DNA from: Planctomycetota bacterium
GTDB lineage: Bacteria > Planctomycetota > MHYJ01 > WSZJ01 > JACPWG01
NCBI GenBank assembly: GCA_016220045.1
Contig: JACRIP010000025.1
Location: forward strand, 1 to 12,479
Direction of reading: 5' to 3'
Length of the DNA stretch: 12,479 nucleotides
Shown here: positions 5,904 to 12,448 of the stretch, in pieces
How the letters are laid out: each line of letters begins with the position of its first letter
Numbering within the stretch: the first letter of the stretch is position 1
Program-made: the position numbers and the translations under genes
Notes under the pieces: generated by a model
What the model was told of the DNA's origin: nothing
The model's database searches: none
Seen by the model: only the letters and a program-made list of their open reading frames with translations

Positions 5904-7772
5904 TTAGGCGTTCTTCGCCTTGACAAAGGCGCAGATTTTCCGGCAGATCTCGCGCACATCTTCGGGCAACTCCCAGCGGATACCCCCCGGCGACATCGCG
6001 CGAACGGCTTCTCGGCAGAGGATTCTCTTCTTGTGCTCCAAGAGCGTACCGCTCTTCGCCGCATAAATTGTCGCGCCATTGGGAAGCAGACGGTCGAGAT
6101 ACGTCCCGAGCGGTGTCCTCGGCAGGGAGTACTCCGCGCGTCGTATCGTGGCGGCGTTCGCACCATGCTTCCGAAATTCCTCCCCAAGAACCTCCCGAAC
6201 TACTTCCTCCGGCAGTGTGTTCTCGATCTCCTTGCACACCAGAGGCAGGTAACGCTCGCCCAGTTCTCGACGCAGTCGCTCGTCCCGATCGGGCTTTTCG
6301 AGGACATCGCCGTCGGCAACCAGAAAGACCGTTGCGCACAGGAACTCGGCGCCGATCCGCTCCTCGCTCGATCCCTCTTCGAATCCCCAGTGCGCGATGG
6401 TGCTCCCCTGATACTCCATGAATGAGTAGTGGATGTCCTCCTGCGGGGGGCTTTCGCCGGTCTTCTTCGACTCCTCTTCCAGGAATCGGCGCAGGTAGGC
6501 ACGCAGGTAGAGCCGGTCCGTGATCCCCTCCACCCAGATCGTCGCATTGCTGAGAAAAACCGACGAGTTTCTGACCCCAAGCGCCGCCAGCAGGCTCCGA
6601 TCAGGGCTCGACACGGCAGTGACTCGGAACCGAGCCTGGTCCTCTATACCATGCTTCGAACAGGCGTAGACTGCGACGCGCGAGAAATCGAGGGTCATGT
6701 CCAGCATGTGGTTGGAGTGTGTCGTGACGAAATACTGATGCTGCTCCTTCTCCAGGAATGCCTCGATCAACGCGCGTTGATAGCCGGGATGCATGGAGAT
6801 GTCGGGCTCCTCGATGCAGAAGACACAGCCATCCGCCTCGGTAAAAACGTGGAAAAGGCAGATGATCAAGTTCTGCAGGCCATCCCCAAGCAAATGAATG
6901 GGGCGCTGGTCATTCCCGCCAAAGTGGACCTCCACTACCCGCTGGCCCTCAAGCGGGATAAGAGCCCACGGCTTCCCCTTGAAAAAGTGCCGTCCCAGGA
7001 ACTGTTCGAAGTCGCGCACGCGTTCGCGCTCCGCGGGGCGCCCAAGTAGCTTCTGCTTCAACGTGTCGTAGAGGTCCAAGCCGGTGAAGACCTGAGCCCG
7101 TGGCGTCAAGACGCTCACAGCCGCTTGCCCCTCCATTCGCTGAAAATAGTCGGCCATGGTCCGCGCCCGGTAGACATCTCCGCCTGACTCTTCGAGAGCC
7201 CGCAACCCACGCAGGAGCGGGATGTAGTAGCGCTTCTGACTCGCCGCATACTCGAAGATCCCGGATGCCTGTTGCAGCGTGGCGAGGTGCTTTCGCGCCG
7301 TGCCCACCAACGCATCGTGGTTTGGGATCTGGCCAATCTGGTCGCCTCGACCGCGGATGCCGATGTGACACGGCGAGTTCAATGCAGCGAGCTGTTGAAG
7401 CAACTCTCTGGTCTTCTGCCAGTGGGGCTGGCAAAGACGTGCAGGTGTCTTTGATTGCGCCACGAGCCGCTCCAGCTTGCTGCGCGGCAACTGTGCATAC
7501 TGTTGGTGCTCTTGTGGCCACACCGAGTTGATTTCGTCAACGGCTTTCGTGACTTGCGTCAGCACCTCCCGCTCCGGGGCCTCCTGAATCGAGAAGCTCG
7601 GAGCCTCCGCCCGGAAGATGTCGCGCAGCAGCATGCTCTTCCCGCTGTTGTTCGGGCCGACCAGGAGGTTGAGGGTCTCCAAGCCTTCCAGCAACAGTGG
7701 CTCTGGATCGTACGGCAACGTAGCGTTCGCTCCGCGCCGCAGTTCCAGCCGCGCGTAGTGGGCGGTCTTCAT
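5904..7772 (-). CDS. OLD-family ATP-dependent nuclease (AAA ATPase plus TOPRIM)
   Basis: The protein has 622 residues and is read leftward. The ABC-type ATPase half carries Walker A GPNNSGKS (39-46), a signature-like stretch LLGDGLQNLI (294-303), Walker B CVFCIEEPD (316-324) and THSNHM (351-356). The TOPRIM half follows: E415 in WVEGITD and D487/D489 in FLVADGD are the expected metal ligands, then KEIENTL (514-520), common in this family. Such proteins (phage P2 Old, Gabija GajA) are DNA nucleases, mostly antiviral. No UvrD-like GajB partner is adjacent, so this is a class-1-like lone OLD or a partner of the two genes upstream. It is the last gene of a leftward run, 48 nt after the DUF4926 gene. 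Hand-counted GC in sampled lines is 55-62%, against 67-68% in the reductase gene, suggesting transfer. The SD is weak. The 175 nt after its stop show no gene. Confidence 0.85.
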   Translation of the reverse strand: MKTAHYARLELRRGANATLPYDPEPLLLEGLETLNLLVGPNNSGKSMLLRDIFRAEAPSFSIQEAPEREVLTQVTKAVDEINSVWPQEHQQYAQLPRSKLERLVAQSKTPARLCQPHWQKTRELLQQLAALNSPCHIGIRGRGDQIGQIPNHDALVGTARKHLATLQQASGIFEYAASQKRYYIPLLRGLRALEESGGDVYRARTMADYFQRMEGQAAVSVLTPRAQVFTGLDLYDTLKQKLLGRPAERERVRDFEQFLGRHFFKGKPWALIPLEGQRVVEVHFGGNDQRPIHLLGDGLQNLIICLFHVFTEADGCVFCIEEPDISMHPGYQRALIEAFLEKEQHQYFVTTHSNHMLDMTLDFSRVAVYACSKHGIEDQARFRVTAVSSPDRSLLAALGVRNSSVFLSNATIWVEGITDRLYLRAYLRRFLEEESKKTGESPPQEDIHYSFMEYQGSTIAHWGFEEGSSEERIGAEFLCATVFLVADGDVLEKPDRDERLRRELGERYLPLVCKEIENTLPEEVVREVLGEEFRKHGANAATIRRAEYSLPRTPLGTYLDRLLPNGATIYAAKSGTLLEHKKRILCREAVRAMSPGGIRWELPEDVREICRKICAFVKAKNA

Positions 7773-7820
7773 TGCTTCGTGGTCTTCTCCACTTGGCCCG
7801 GAGTCGCCCCCCTGCCCCCC

Positions 7821-8039
7821 CTACGCCGGTGCCGCCGCCTCGAAGTGCAACACCATGACCTGAGAAGCAGGGAGCGCAGCCTGCGCGTAGGCGCGTCCGT
7901 CGGCGTCGCAGAATTCAACTTCGTAGACCCCCGGAGCCAGTTCCTCCACTACGGTTCCCACCTGGCCACGACAAAGGCCCTTGGCGGGGATGTCGGTCGT
8001 GAGAGCCACCACGTCAAGATTGCGAGGTTGCTCGCTCAT
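7821..8039 (-). CDS. DUF4926 family small protein
   Basis: The protein has 72 residues. The core DVVALTTDIP..GLCRGQVGTVVE and the following YEVEFCDADGRAYAQAAL match the DUF4926 pattern, a small beta-rich, SH3-like fold. ATG 8039 (MSEQPRNL) is preferred over the earlier in-frame ATG at 8087, since GGAG lies about 9 nt upstream and the longer start would overlap the gene before it. It follows the DUF6883 gene by 17 nt and precedes the OLD nuclease by 48 nt, so it is very likely co-transcribed with both. DUF4926 and DUF6883 genes are often neighbours. A toxin-antitoxin-like or protein-protein partnership has been suspected from context, but the molecular role is unknown. No catalytic residues are evident. 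Confidence 0.82.
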   Translation of the reverse strand: MSEQPRNLDVVALTTDIPAKGLCRGQVGTVVEELAPGVYEVEFCDADGRAYAQAALPASQVMVLHFEAAAPA

Positions 8040-8056
8040 GGCCCGGTCTCCAAGAT

Positions 8057-8389
8057 TCAAAGTACCCAGCAGGTGAGGAATCGGCACGTGTCCTCGCCTA
8101 CCCGAACGATCCAGCAGGAACGAATCCAGGCGCGTCCCCCGGGACCTTCCAACTCAAAGTCGAGAGCCAGGCGGACACCGTACTCGTCCACCTCTCCCTG
8201 CACCGCCTCGCCATCGCCGGCAGCCGCCACCAGGGCGTCGCGCAGGAGCTCGGCGTGCTCGGCCCGGAGTCCGAGGGCGCGAGCGAAGACCCGCGCCTTG
8301 TGGCGTCCCCGCGGATGAAACGGATTCAGACAGTAGTCCCGCAGCTTCTCGATCGGCACGACGGCGTGCTGAGGATTCGGCAACTTCAT
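8057..8389 (-). CDS. DUF6883 family protein
   Basis: The protein has 110 residues. It opens with MKLPNPQHAVVPIEKLRDYC, then NPFHPRGRHKARVFARALGL (22-41), AEHAELLRDAL and VDEYGVRLALDFEL, and ends IRSCWIVRVGEDTCRFLTCWVL. The HPRGRHKA motif and the closing W.VR.GED..R..TC pattern mark DUF6883. The family's activity is not known to me. The basic, His-containing motif could be a nucleic-acid or catalytic site, which is inference. ATG 8389 is supported by AGGGA about 10 nt upstream and by the match of residue 2 onward to the family start. It is the first gene of the leftward cluster, about 70 nt after the predicted transcription start. A long minus-strand frame extends upstream of this start, antisense to the reductase gene. 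It is not part of this protein. Confidence 0.85.
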   Translation of the reverse strand: MKLPNPQHAVVPIEKLRDYCLNPFHPRGRHKARVFARALGLRAEHAELLRDALVAAAGDGEAVQGEVDEYGVRLALDFELEGPGGRAWIRSCWIVRVGEDTCRFLTCWVL

Positions 8390-8465
8390 GAACCGGCTTC
8401 CCTGAATCCCGCGGCGGGATACGGAACGCCTCGCAAAGAGCACCGACCTGTGGCGGCACCGATTC

Positions 8466-8494
8466 ATCATAGGACGCCGCTCAAGGCACGTCAA
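8466..8494 (-). promoter_or_regulatory. sigma70-type promoter of the DUF6883/DUF4926/OLD cluster
   Basis: Minus-strand TTGACG (8489-8494), 17 nt and TATGAT (8466-8471) predict a start near 8459. The -35 box overlaps the left copy of the 30-bp direct repeat at 8492-8521, so the cluster's promoter begins exactly at the repeat edge. Confidence 0.68.
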
Positions 8495-8521
8495 TGGCTC
8501 GGAACTCTGCGAGTGCAGGTC
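8492..8521. repeat. 30-bp direct repeat, copy 1
   Basis: CAATGGCTCGGAACTCTGCG followed by AGTGCAGGTC. It matches 8722-8751 with one mismatch (A/C at 8512/8742), 230 bp apart. Both copies are also preceded by GCAC. Confidence 0.75.
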
Positions 8522-8559
8522 CGTATCTGCGAGTGATGCGAAAGCGCCACGAATGGAGA

Positions 8560-8667
8560 ACGGGAACACGAAGGGCCACGAAGGGCCACCAAGTGACGAC
8601 TCGGCTCGCGATCGTTCGTCGGCCGCAGCTTCCATTCGTGGTCCTTTGTGGCCCTTCGTGTTCCCGT
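8560..8667. repeat. 20-bp perfect inverted repeat between the direct repeats
   Basis: ACGGGAACACGAAGGGCCAC (8560-8579) recurs as its exact reverse complement at 8648-8667. Similarity continues inward for roughly 15 nt with scattered changes, and GAAGGGCCAC is repeated in tandem in the left arm. A CCACGAATGG / CCATTCGTGG pair (8547-8556 and 8633-8642) crosses it. No frame in it looks coding. It is the kind of dispersed intergenic repeat common in large GC-rich genomes. Confidence 0.65.
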
Positions 8668-8721
8668 CTTTTCGCGAGCCACTGGGGCCGCGCCCGGGCC
8701 TGCAACTCCGGACATGCACCC

Positions 8722-8751
8722 CAATGGCTCGGAACTCTGCGCGTGCAGGTC
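8722..8751. repeat. 30-bp direct repeat, copy 2
   Basis: Second copy of the repeat at 8492-8521 (29 of 30 positions). The remaining 250 nt up to the reductase start show no gene and no convincing promoter. TTGCCG at 8867 with TTTCCT 17 nt on is a weak candidate. Confidence 0.75.
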
Positions 8752-9001
8752 GATTGTGGCGGCCTGCCGATCGGCCGGCTCTCCTGACCGCGCCGTACGG
8801 GCTCGTCGCGACGCGCCCCTCCGGACCGCTGGGCAGATCGCCCGCGCACCTGGCGTTCGCCGGCCATTGCCGGACCCCCGCCTCCACCTTTTCCTCGCCT
8901 TCCTGCCCCTCGCCGCGGTATTCTCGTCGCGAGCGGGTCGCGCTCTCGCTCCCGCTTCGCCCCCCTCGCCTCCCACGCCCGCCCTGCTCGGAGACGCTCG
9001 C

Positions 9002-10846
9002 ATGACCGGCCTCAACCTCCCCCCCGACGTCTATCCGCCCGCCCGCTACATCGAGAAGGTCAACCTCACCACCGGCGAGCTCCTCGATGACCCCATCCTC
9101 CCCAAACAGCTCCTGGTCTCCGGCCACCGCGACTTCCACGTCGTCGACATCTACGCCCGCTTCCTCATGTCCCGCGCCATCGAGAAAACAAAAGATCCGG
9201 AAACCGTCCTGCAGCGCATGCGCAGCGTCCGCTCGCTCGGCAAGAAAACCGTCGAAGTCCTCGCCGGCGTCCTCGGCACCAAGAACACCACCGGCCTCGG
9301 CAAGGCCCTCTTCGGCCTCAAGGACAAGGAATACTACTTCCGCTTCAAGAAGTCGGCCGTCGCGCCCGACGAGGCGCGCCGCCGCATCGCCGAATTGCGC
9401 CGCGTCGCCATCGCCCAGCTCGCCGGCGCGTGCGTGGAAGGTCGCCCCGCCCTTTCCGTCCTGCTCACCGGCGGCACCGGCTTTCTCGGCAAGGAAATCA
9501 TCGCCCAGGCCGCCGATGACGACGTCGTGCGCGAACTCGTCGTCCTCATCCGCCCCAAGGAAGTCCGCGATCGCAAGACCAAGCAGGTGACCCGGGTCCT
9601 CTCCCCGGCCGAACGCGGAGTCGATCTCCTCAAGGAACTGGGCCTCGAAAGCCACCCCCACCGCGACAAGTACCGCTTCATCGACGGCGACATCGAGAAG
9701 CCCCGTCTCGGCGTCGGCGACGCCGATTTCGCCCGCCTGCGCACCACCCTTACGCACGTCATCCACTGCGCCGCCTCGGTCTCCTTCGACGACCCCTACG
9801 AGGAGTCCTTTCGCGCCAACGTCCTCGGCGCCCTGAACGCCCTCCAGTTTTCCCTCGATATCCAGGAATCGCCCGGGAGCCGCTTCGTCGCCCACACCTC
9901 GATCGAGACCTCGTACATCCACGGGCGCCAGACCCACGGCGCCGCGCGCGAAGACGAGATCCTGTTCCCGCGCAACTTCTACAACAACTTCTACGAGCTG
10001 ACCAAGGCGATGGGCTCGATCGAGACCGACCGCTTCATGCTCGAACGCGGCCTGCGTCTCACCCAGCTCTGCCCGGCCATCGTGGTCGGCGATGCCCGCA
10101 CCGGCAACAACCGCGGCGACACCAAGGTCATCAACGCCCCGATCAACACCTTCGGGCGCGCCAAGATGGCCCTCGAAGACAAGGCGGGCTCCTGGACCGA
10201 GCGCTCCAAGGCCAAGATGATCGCCTCCCTCGCGTGCATCTTTCCGGGCAACCCCTCGGCCGAGATCAACCTGATCCCGGTCGATCGGGTCGTCCGCGGC
10301 ATCCTCGCCGCCCTGCGCCGCCCCGAATCCACCGGCGTGCGCATCCACCTCGCCAACGACAACCGCCTGACCTCCGCCCAGATCCGCTCGATCGCCCACG
10401 AGGAGATCGAGGTCGACGTCAAGCTCGCCGAGCCCACGCTCCACCGCACGGTCACGCTGCCGCTCCTGACCAAGGCCCTGACCTCCCTCAACGAGCCCAA
10501 GCTCGCGGGCGCGCTCGGCACGCTGTCGCAGATTTTCGGCGGCTACAGCGAATGGGGCCAGCCGGTGCACGAGGTCGGCAACGACGTGGAGATCCTGGGA
10601 CTCCCCTATCCGCGCCCGCACGCCGAGCACGTCTTCCGCATGGTCTGCCGCCACAACCGCTTCGTCCAGTCGTTCGGCATCATCCGCGACCCGCTCGAGA
10701 TCGCGCGCCGTGAGCGCCTGTGGAGCGAGGTCGTGGCGCGCCTGGAGCAGAGTTCGGGCGCTCACGTCGGCGTCATGTCGGCCGCCGCCTTCCGCACCGC
10801 GTTGCGCGCGGCGATCGATCCGGAGACCTTTCAACCCCAGGCGTAA
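9002..10846 (+). CDS. extended SDR oxidoreductase, fatty acyl-CoA/ACP reductase-like
   Basis: The protein has 614 residues. Residues 1-150 are a helical, charged N-terminal region without a motif I recognise. The Rossmann fold then begins with LLTGGTGFLGKEII (154-167), the NAD(P)-binding TGxxGFxG of the male-sterility/FAR (NAD_binding_4) branch. VIHCAASVSF (253-262), HTSIETSYIHG (298-308) and the catalytic pair Y331ELTK335 follow as expected, and then QLCPAIVVGD. Enzymes of this branch reduce fatty-acyl thioesters to aldehydes or alcohols, as in wax ester synthesis. The length resembles the large bacterial FARs, though a thioester reductase of another acyl substrate is possible. ATG 9002 has GGAGA 7 nt upstream. 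The open frame before it runs through the intergenic repeats and is not coding. The selenoprotein gene starts 11 nt after its stop, so the two are surely co-transcribed. Confidence 0.83.
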   Translation: MTGLNLPPDVYPPARYIEKVNLTTGELLDDPILPKQLLVSGHRDFHVVDIYARFLMSRAIEKTKDPETVLQRMRSVRSLGKKTVEVLAGVLGTKNTTGLGKALFGLKDKEYYFRFKKSAVAPDEARRRIAELRRVAIAQLAGACVEGRPALSVLLTGGTGFLGKEIIAQAADDDVVRELVVLIRPKEVRDRKTKQVTRVLSPAERGVDLLKELGLESHPHRDKYRFIDGDIEKPRLGVGDADFARLRTTLTHVIHCAASVSFDDPYEESFRANVLGALNALQFSLDIQESPGSRFVAHTSIETSYIHGRQTHGAAREDEILFPRNFYNNFYELTKAMGSIETDRFMLERGLRLTQLCPAIVVGDARTGNNRGDTKVINAPINTFGRAKMALEDKAGSWTERSKAKMIASLACIFPGNPSAEINLIPVDRVVRGILAALRRPESTGVRIHLANDNRLTSAQIRSIAHEEIEVDVKLAEPTLHRTVTLPLLTKALTSLNEPKLAGALGTLSQIFGGYSEWGQPVHEVGNDVEILGLPYPRPHAEHVFRMVCRHNRFVQSFGIIRDPLEIARRERLWSEVVARLEQSSGAHVGVMSAAAFRTALRAAIDPETFQPQA

Positions 10847-10857
10847 GGAGCCGCGTC

Positions 10858-11106
10858 ATGCAGATCACGATCAACCGCTGCTTTTTCTGACCCGGAATCA
10901 AGAAACAGGCCGTGGGCCTGGCGCAGGAACTGGAGACCAAGCTCGGGGTCAAACCGGAGATCCACGCGAGCTGGCCCGGCTCCCTCGACGTGCTGGTGGA
11001 CGGGAAGACGGTCTTCTCGAAGCGCGCCGCGGGCCGCGCCCCCAACCCCGGCGAAGTCGCGGCGCTGATCGCGGGCGCGCAGCCCGCCGCCCAACGGACG
11101 AACTGA
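10858..11106 (+). CDS. SelW-like (Rdx family) selenoprotein, in-frame UGA read as Sec
   Basis: The frame runs from ATG 10858 with one internal TGA (10888-10890) to TGA at 11104-11106, giving 82 residues with Sec at position 11. The start MQITINRCFFU places Cys8 and Sec11 as the CxxU redox motif directly after the first beta strand, as in SelW/SelT/SelH proteins. GLAQELETKL (20-29) is the following helix. GSLDVLVDGKTVFSKR (41-56) matches the family's central strands (SelW: F-E-V-x-V-x-G-K-L-I-H-S-K). The 82-residue length is right for SelW. AAGGAG lies 7 nt before the ATG. The hairpin after the UGA supports Sec insertion. A thiol redox role is known for the family, and the partner is unknown. 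Ordinary gene callers would report only GTG 10912-11106 and lose the active site. The alternative is a nonsense-mutated CxxC homologue, judged less likely. Confidence 0.88.
10884..10929 (+). promoter_or_regulatory. bacterial SECIS-like hairpin for Sec insertion
   Basis: Upper stem CAGGCC (10906-10911) / GGCCTG (10915-10920) has a GTG loop, with its apex about 22-24 nt after the UGA and a G and U in the loop as in known bacterial SECIS elements. A lower stem TTTCTG (10884-10889) / CAGGAA (10924-10929) pairs across the UGA itself with one G-U. The whole element lies inside the coding frame. Confidence 0.72.
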
Positions 11107-11129
11107 ACGCCCCGCCTGCCGCCCCAGCG

Positions 11130-11161
11130 GCCCCCCTCTCCCCCCTGGCGGGGAGGGGGGC
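11130..11161. repeat. GC hairpin between the selenoprotein and Janus/Ocnus genes
   Basis: GCCCCCCTCTCCCC pairs with GGGGAGGGGGGC through a 2-nt bulge. It resembles the hairpin at 5099-5124 in composition and may be the same repeat family or a terminator lacking a T-tract. If it terminates transcription, the gene at 11190 is separate from the reductase/selenoprotein unit. Confidence 0.45.
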
Positions 11162-11189
11162 GCGCCGTGGGGCCGTGCGAGACCCACCT

Positions 11190-11630
11190 ATGGCCACCCC
11201 CAACCCCACTCCGCCCCCGGCGCGCCCCGCCATCACCTTCCGCGATTTTTCGCACGACGTCCACGCCGCGCTCGGCACGCCCGGCGGCGCGCCCACGGTG
11301 CGCGGGGGCAAGTTCGTCGTCGTCGCCCACGCCGCCGACCTCCACATCGCCTGCGGTCCGCGTGAGGTCTGCGCCTACCATGCCGACGTGGTCGAGCGCC
11401 TGGCGCGCGCCCTCGGTCTGGTCTACTCCCGCGCCGGCGCGGGCCAGCGCTGCGTCATCGACTCTCCCGCGTGGGAAGTCCTCGGCGGCGGCCACTGGCA
11501 GCTCGATGACCAGGCTATGACCCTAGAACTCTCCGGCGCCAGCCAGGCCTACGGCCGCTACCCGCGCGCGGTCGCCGACGCCCTCGCCGCCCTCCCCGAG
11601 TTCGCCGGCTGGCGCATTTCCGCGGTGTGA
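11190..11630 (+). CDS. Janus/Ocnus family protein (phosphohistidine phosphatase PHPT1-like)
   Basis: The protein has 146 residues. After a Pro-rich start, GGKFVVVAH (39-47) corresponds to the first core strand of PHPT1. CAYHADVVERLARALG (61-76) carries H64 at the place of the catalytic His in the PHPT1 YHADI motif. VLGGGHWQLDDQ (97-108) matches the CLGGGR segment, and SGASQAYGRY (115-124) the YGYSMAYG strand. The Arg of LGGGR is His102 here, and an extra 10-15 residues precede it, so activity is uncertain. PHPT1 removes phosphate from phosphohistidine or phospholysine. It is a mainly eukaryotic family with sparse bacterial members. The start ATG 11190 has only a poor ribosome site. The gene lies 83 nt after the selenoprotein gene in the same direction, with a hairpin between. 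The match is from memory of the human protein, not a search. Confidence 0.7.
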   Translation: MATPNPTPPPARPAITFRDFSHDVHAALGTPGGAPTVRGGKFVVVAHAADLHIACGPREVCAYHADVVERLARALGLVYSRAGAGQRCVIDSPAWEVLGGGHWQLDDQAMTLELSGASQAYGRYPRAVADALAALPEFAGWRISAV

Positions 11631-11753
11631 CCCCGCGCCCCGCCCTCCGCCCCCCCCCCCAGCCGCCGAGTCGGTGTAAAACCGGCTTGTCCGTGCCGCC
11701 GTTTCATTCCCGCCCGCCACCCCCCCCCCACCCAGCGCCGTCAGGCCCGCAGC

Positions 11754-11803
11754 GCTTTCGATGCGCCGCGGCAACTCTTTTTGCCGTCACGAGTTCCGAA
11801 AGC
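11754..11803 (+). other. possible structured leader upstream of the M23 peptidase gene
   Basis: GCTTTCG (11754-11760) pairs with CGAAAGC (11797-11803), enclosing CGGCAA (11769-11774) / TTGCCG (11781-11786). It lies about 100 nt before ATG 11906, in a 275-nt gap that also holds C-homopolymers (11650-11661 and near 11720-11729). It matches no riboswitch class I know, and no promoter is clear. Confidence 0.3.
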
Positions 11804-11905
11804 AGTCTCATTTCGATTCGTCGGGCTCGTGGCTTGCAGTAACCCAAACCGCCACACGCGTGACCTGAACGGATTCCCCAGAACCCTGGAACGAAGGAGC
11901 CGGCC

Positions 11906-12394
11906 ATGAACACCCGCACGAGCCTGAAGTCGATGCTGCTGACGGTGGGCGCGCTGGCCCTCTTCGCGACCACGGTCCTGGCCCACGAATTCCGCTATCC
12001 GGTCGCAGGCACGATCACCAGCACGTACGGTTCCTCGCGCTCCTACGGCAACCACGGGGCGCTGGACATCGCGGGCAACAACGGCAAGGCGATCGGCGCG
12101 GCGCGCGGCGGCCGGGTCACGTTCGCCGGCTGGAACGGCGGCTACGGCAAGCTGGTCATCGTCAGCCATGGCAGCGGCTACACCAGCTACTACGCGCACA
12201 TGTCCTCCATCGCGGTTCGCGTCGGGCAGGCGGTCAGCACCGGCCAGACGCTCGGCTACGTCGGCACCACCGGCAACTCGACCGGTCCCCACTGCCACTT
12301 CGAAGTCCGCAAGAACGGCGTGAAGCAGTCCTTCCCCCCCTACAGCACCGGCGTGTGGGTCTCGAAGGGAACGCGCATCCCGAAGGACATCTAG
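11906..12394 (+). CDS. secreted M23 (LytM) family zinc endopeptidase
   Basis: The protein has 162 residues. An N-terminal signal peptide (R4, K8, hydrophobic 10-25) has a likely cut after VLA26, leaving a mature chain that starts HEFRYPV. The domain fills the rest: H50GALD54 gives the first two zinc ligands (HxxxD), H98 in YYAHM is the supporting His, and H129CH131FE gives the HxH motif with the third ligand. The ending of the domain, GYVGTTGNSTGPHCHFEVRKNG, is textbook LytM. All catalytic residues are present, so it is probably active. By family knowledge it cleaves peptide cross-bridges of peptidoglycan or other secreted proteins in the periplasm or outside. It has no LysM or SH3 targeting domain. 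AAGGAG lies 6 nt before the ATG. It stands alone, followed by a terminator hairpin. Confidence 0.93.
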   Translation: MNTRTSLKSMLLTVGALALFATTVLAHEFRYPVAGTITSTYGSSRSYGNHGALDIAGNNGKAIGAARGGRVTFAGWNGGYGKLVIVSHGSGYTSYYAHMSSIAVRVGQAVSTGQTLGYVGTTGNSTGPHCHFEVRKNGVKQSFPPYSTGVWVSKGTRIPKDI

Positions 12395-12448
12395 CGACCA
12401 CGCCCAGCCACCTCGTCATCGCTCCGGCGAATCCCGTATCCATCGTCC

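Noticed and set aside
5904..8389. Gabija system
   Set aside because: The nuclease is GajA-like in layout, but no UvrD-like GajB helicase gene is adjacent in the window.
8492..8751. CRISPR array
   Set aside because: There are only two 30-bp copies 230 bp apart with an inverted repeat between them, not regular spacers.
8648..9001. Upstream extension of the reductase frame
   Set aside because: It reads through dispersed repeats, and GGAGA sits 7 nt before ATG 9002.
8390..10834. Long minus-strand frame antisense to the reductase gene, running into the DUF6883 gene
   Set aside because: It mirrors the GC-rich codons of a gene with clear Rossmann and YxxxK motifs, and only its last 110 codons (8057-8389) match a family.
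10912..11106. GTG-started 64-residue protein
   Set aside because: It begins in the SECIS-like loop and lacks the CxxU motif. The complete gene starts at 10858.
11640..11740. tRNA or small RNA in the C-rich spacer
   Set aside because: C-homopolymers and short hairpins only. No cloverleaf or T-loop sequence was found.
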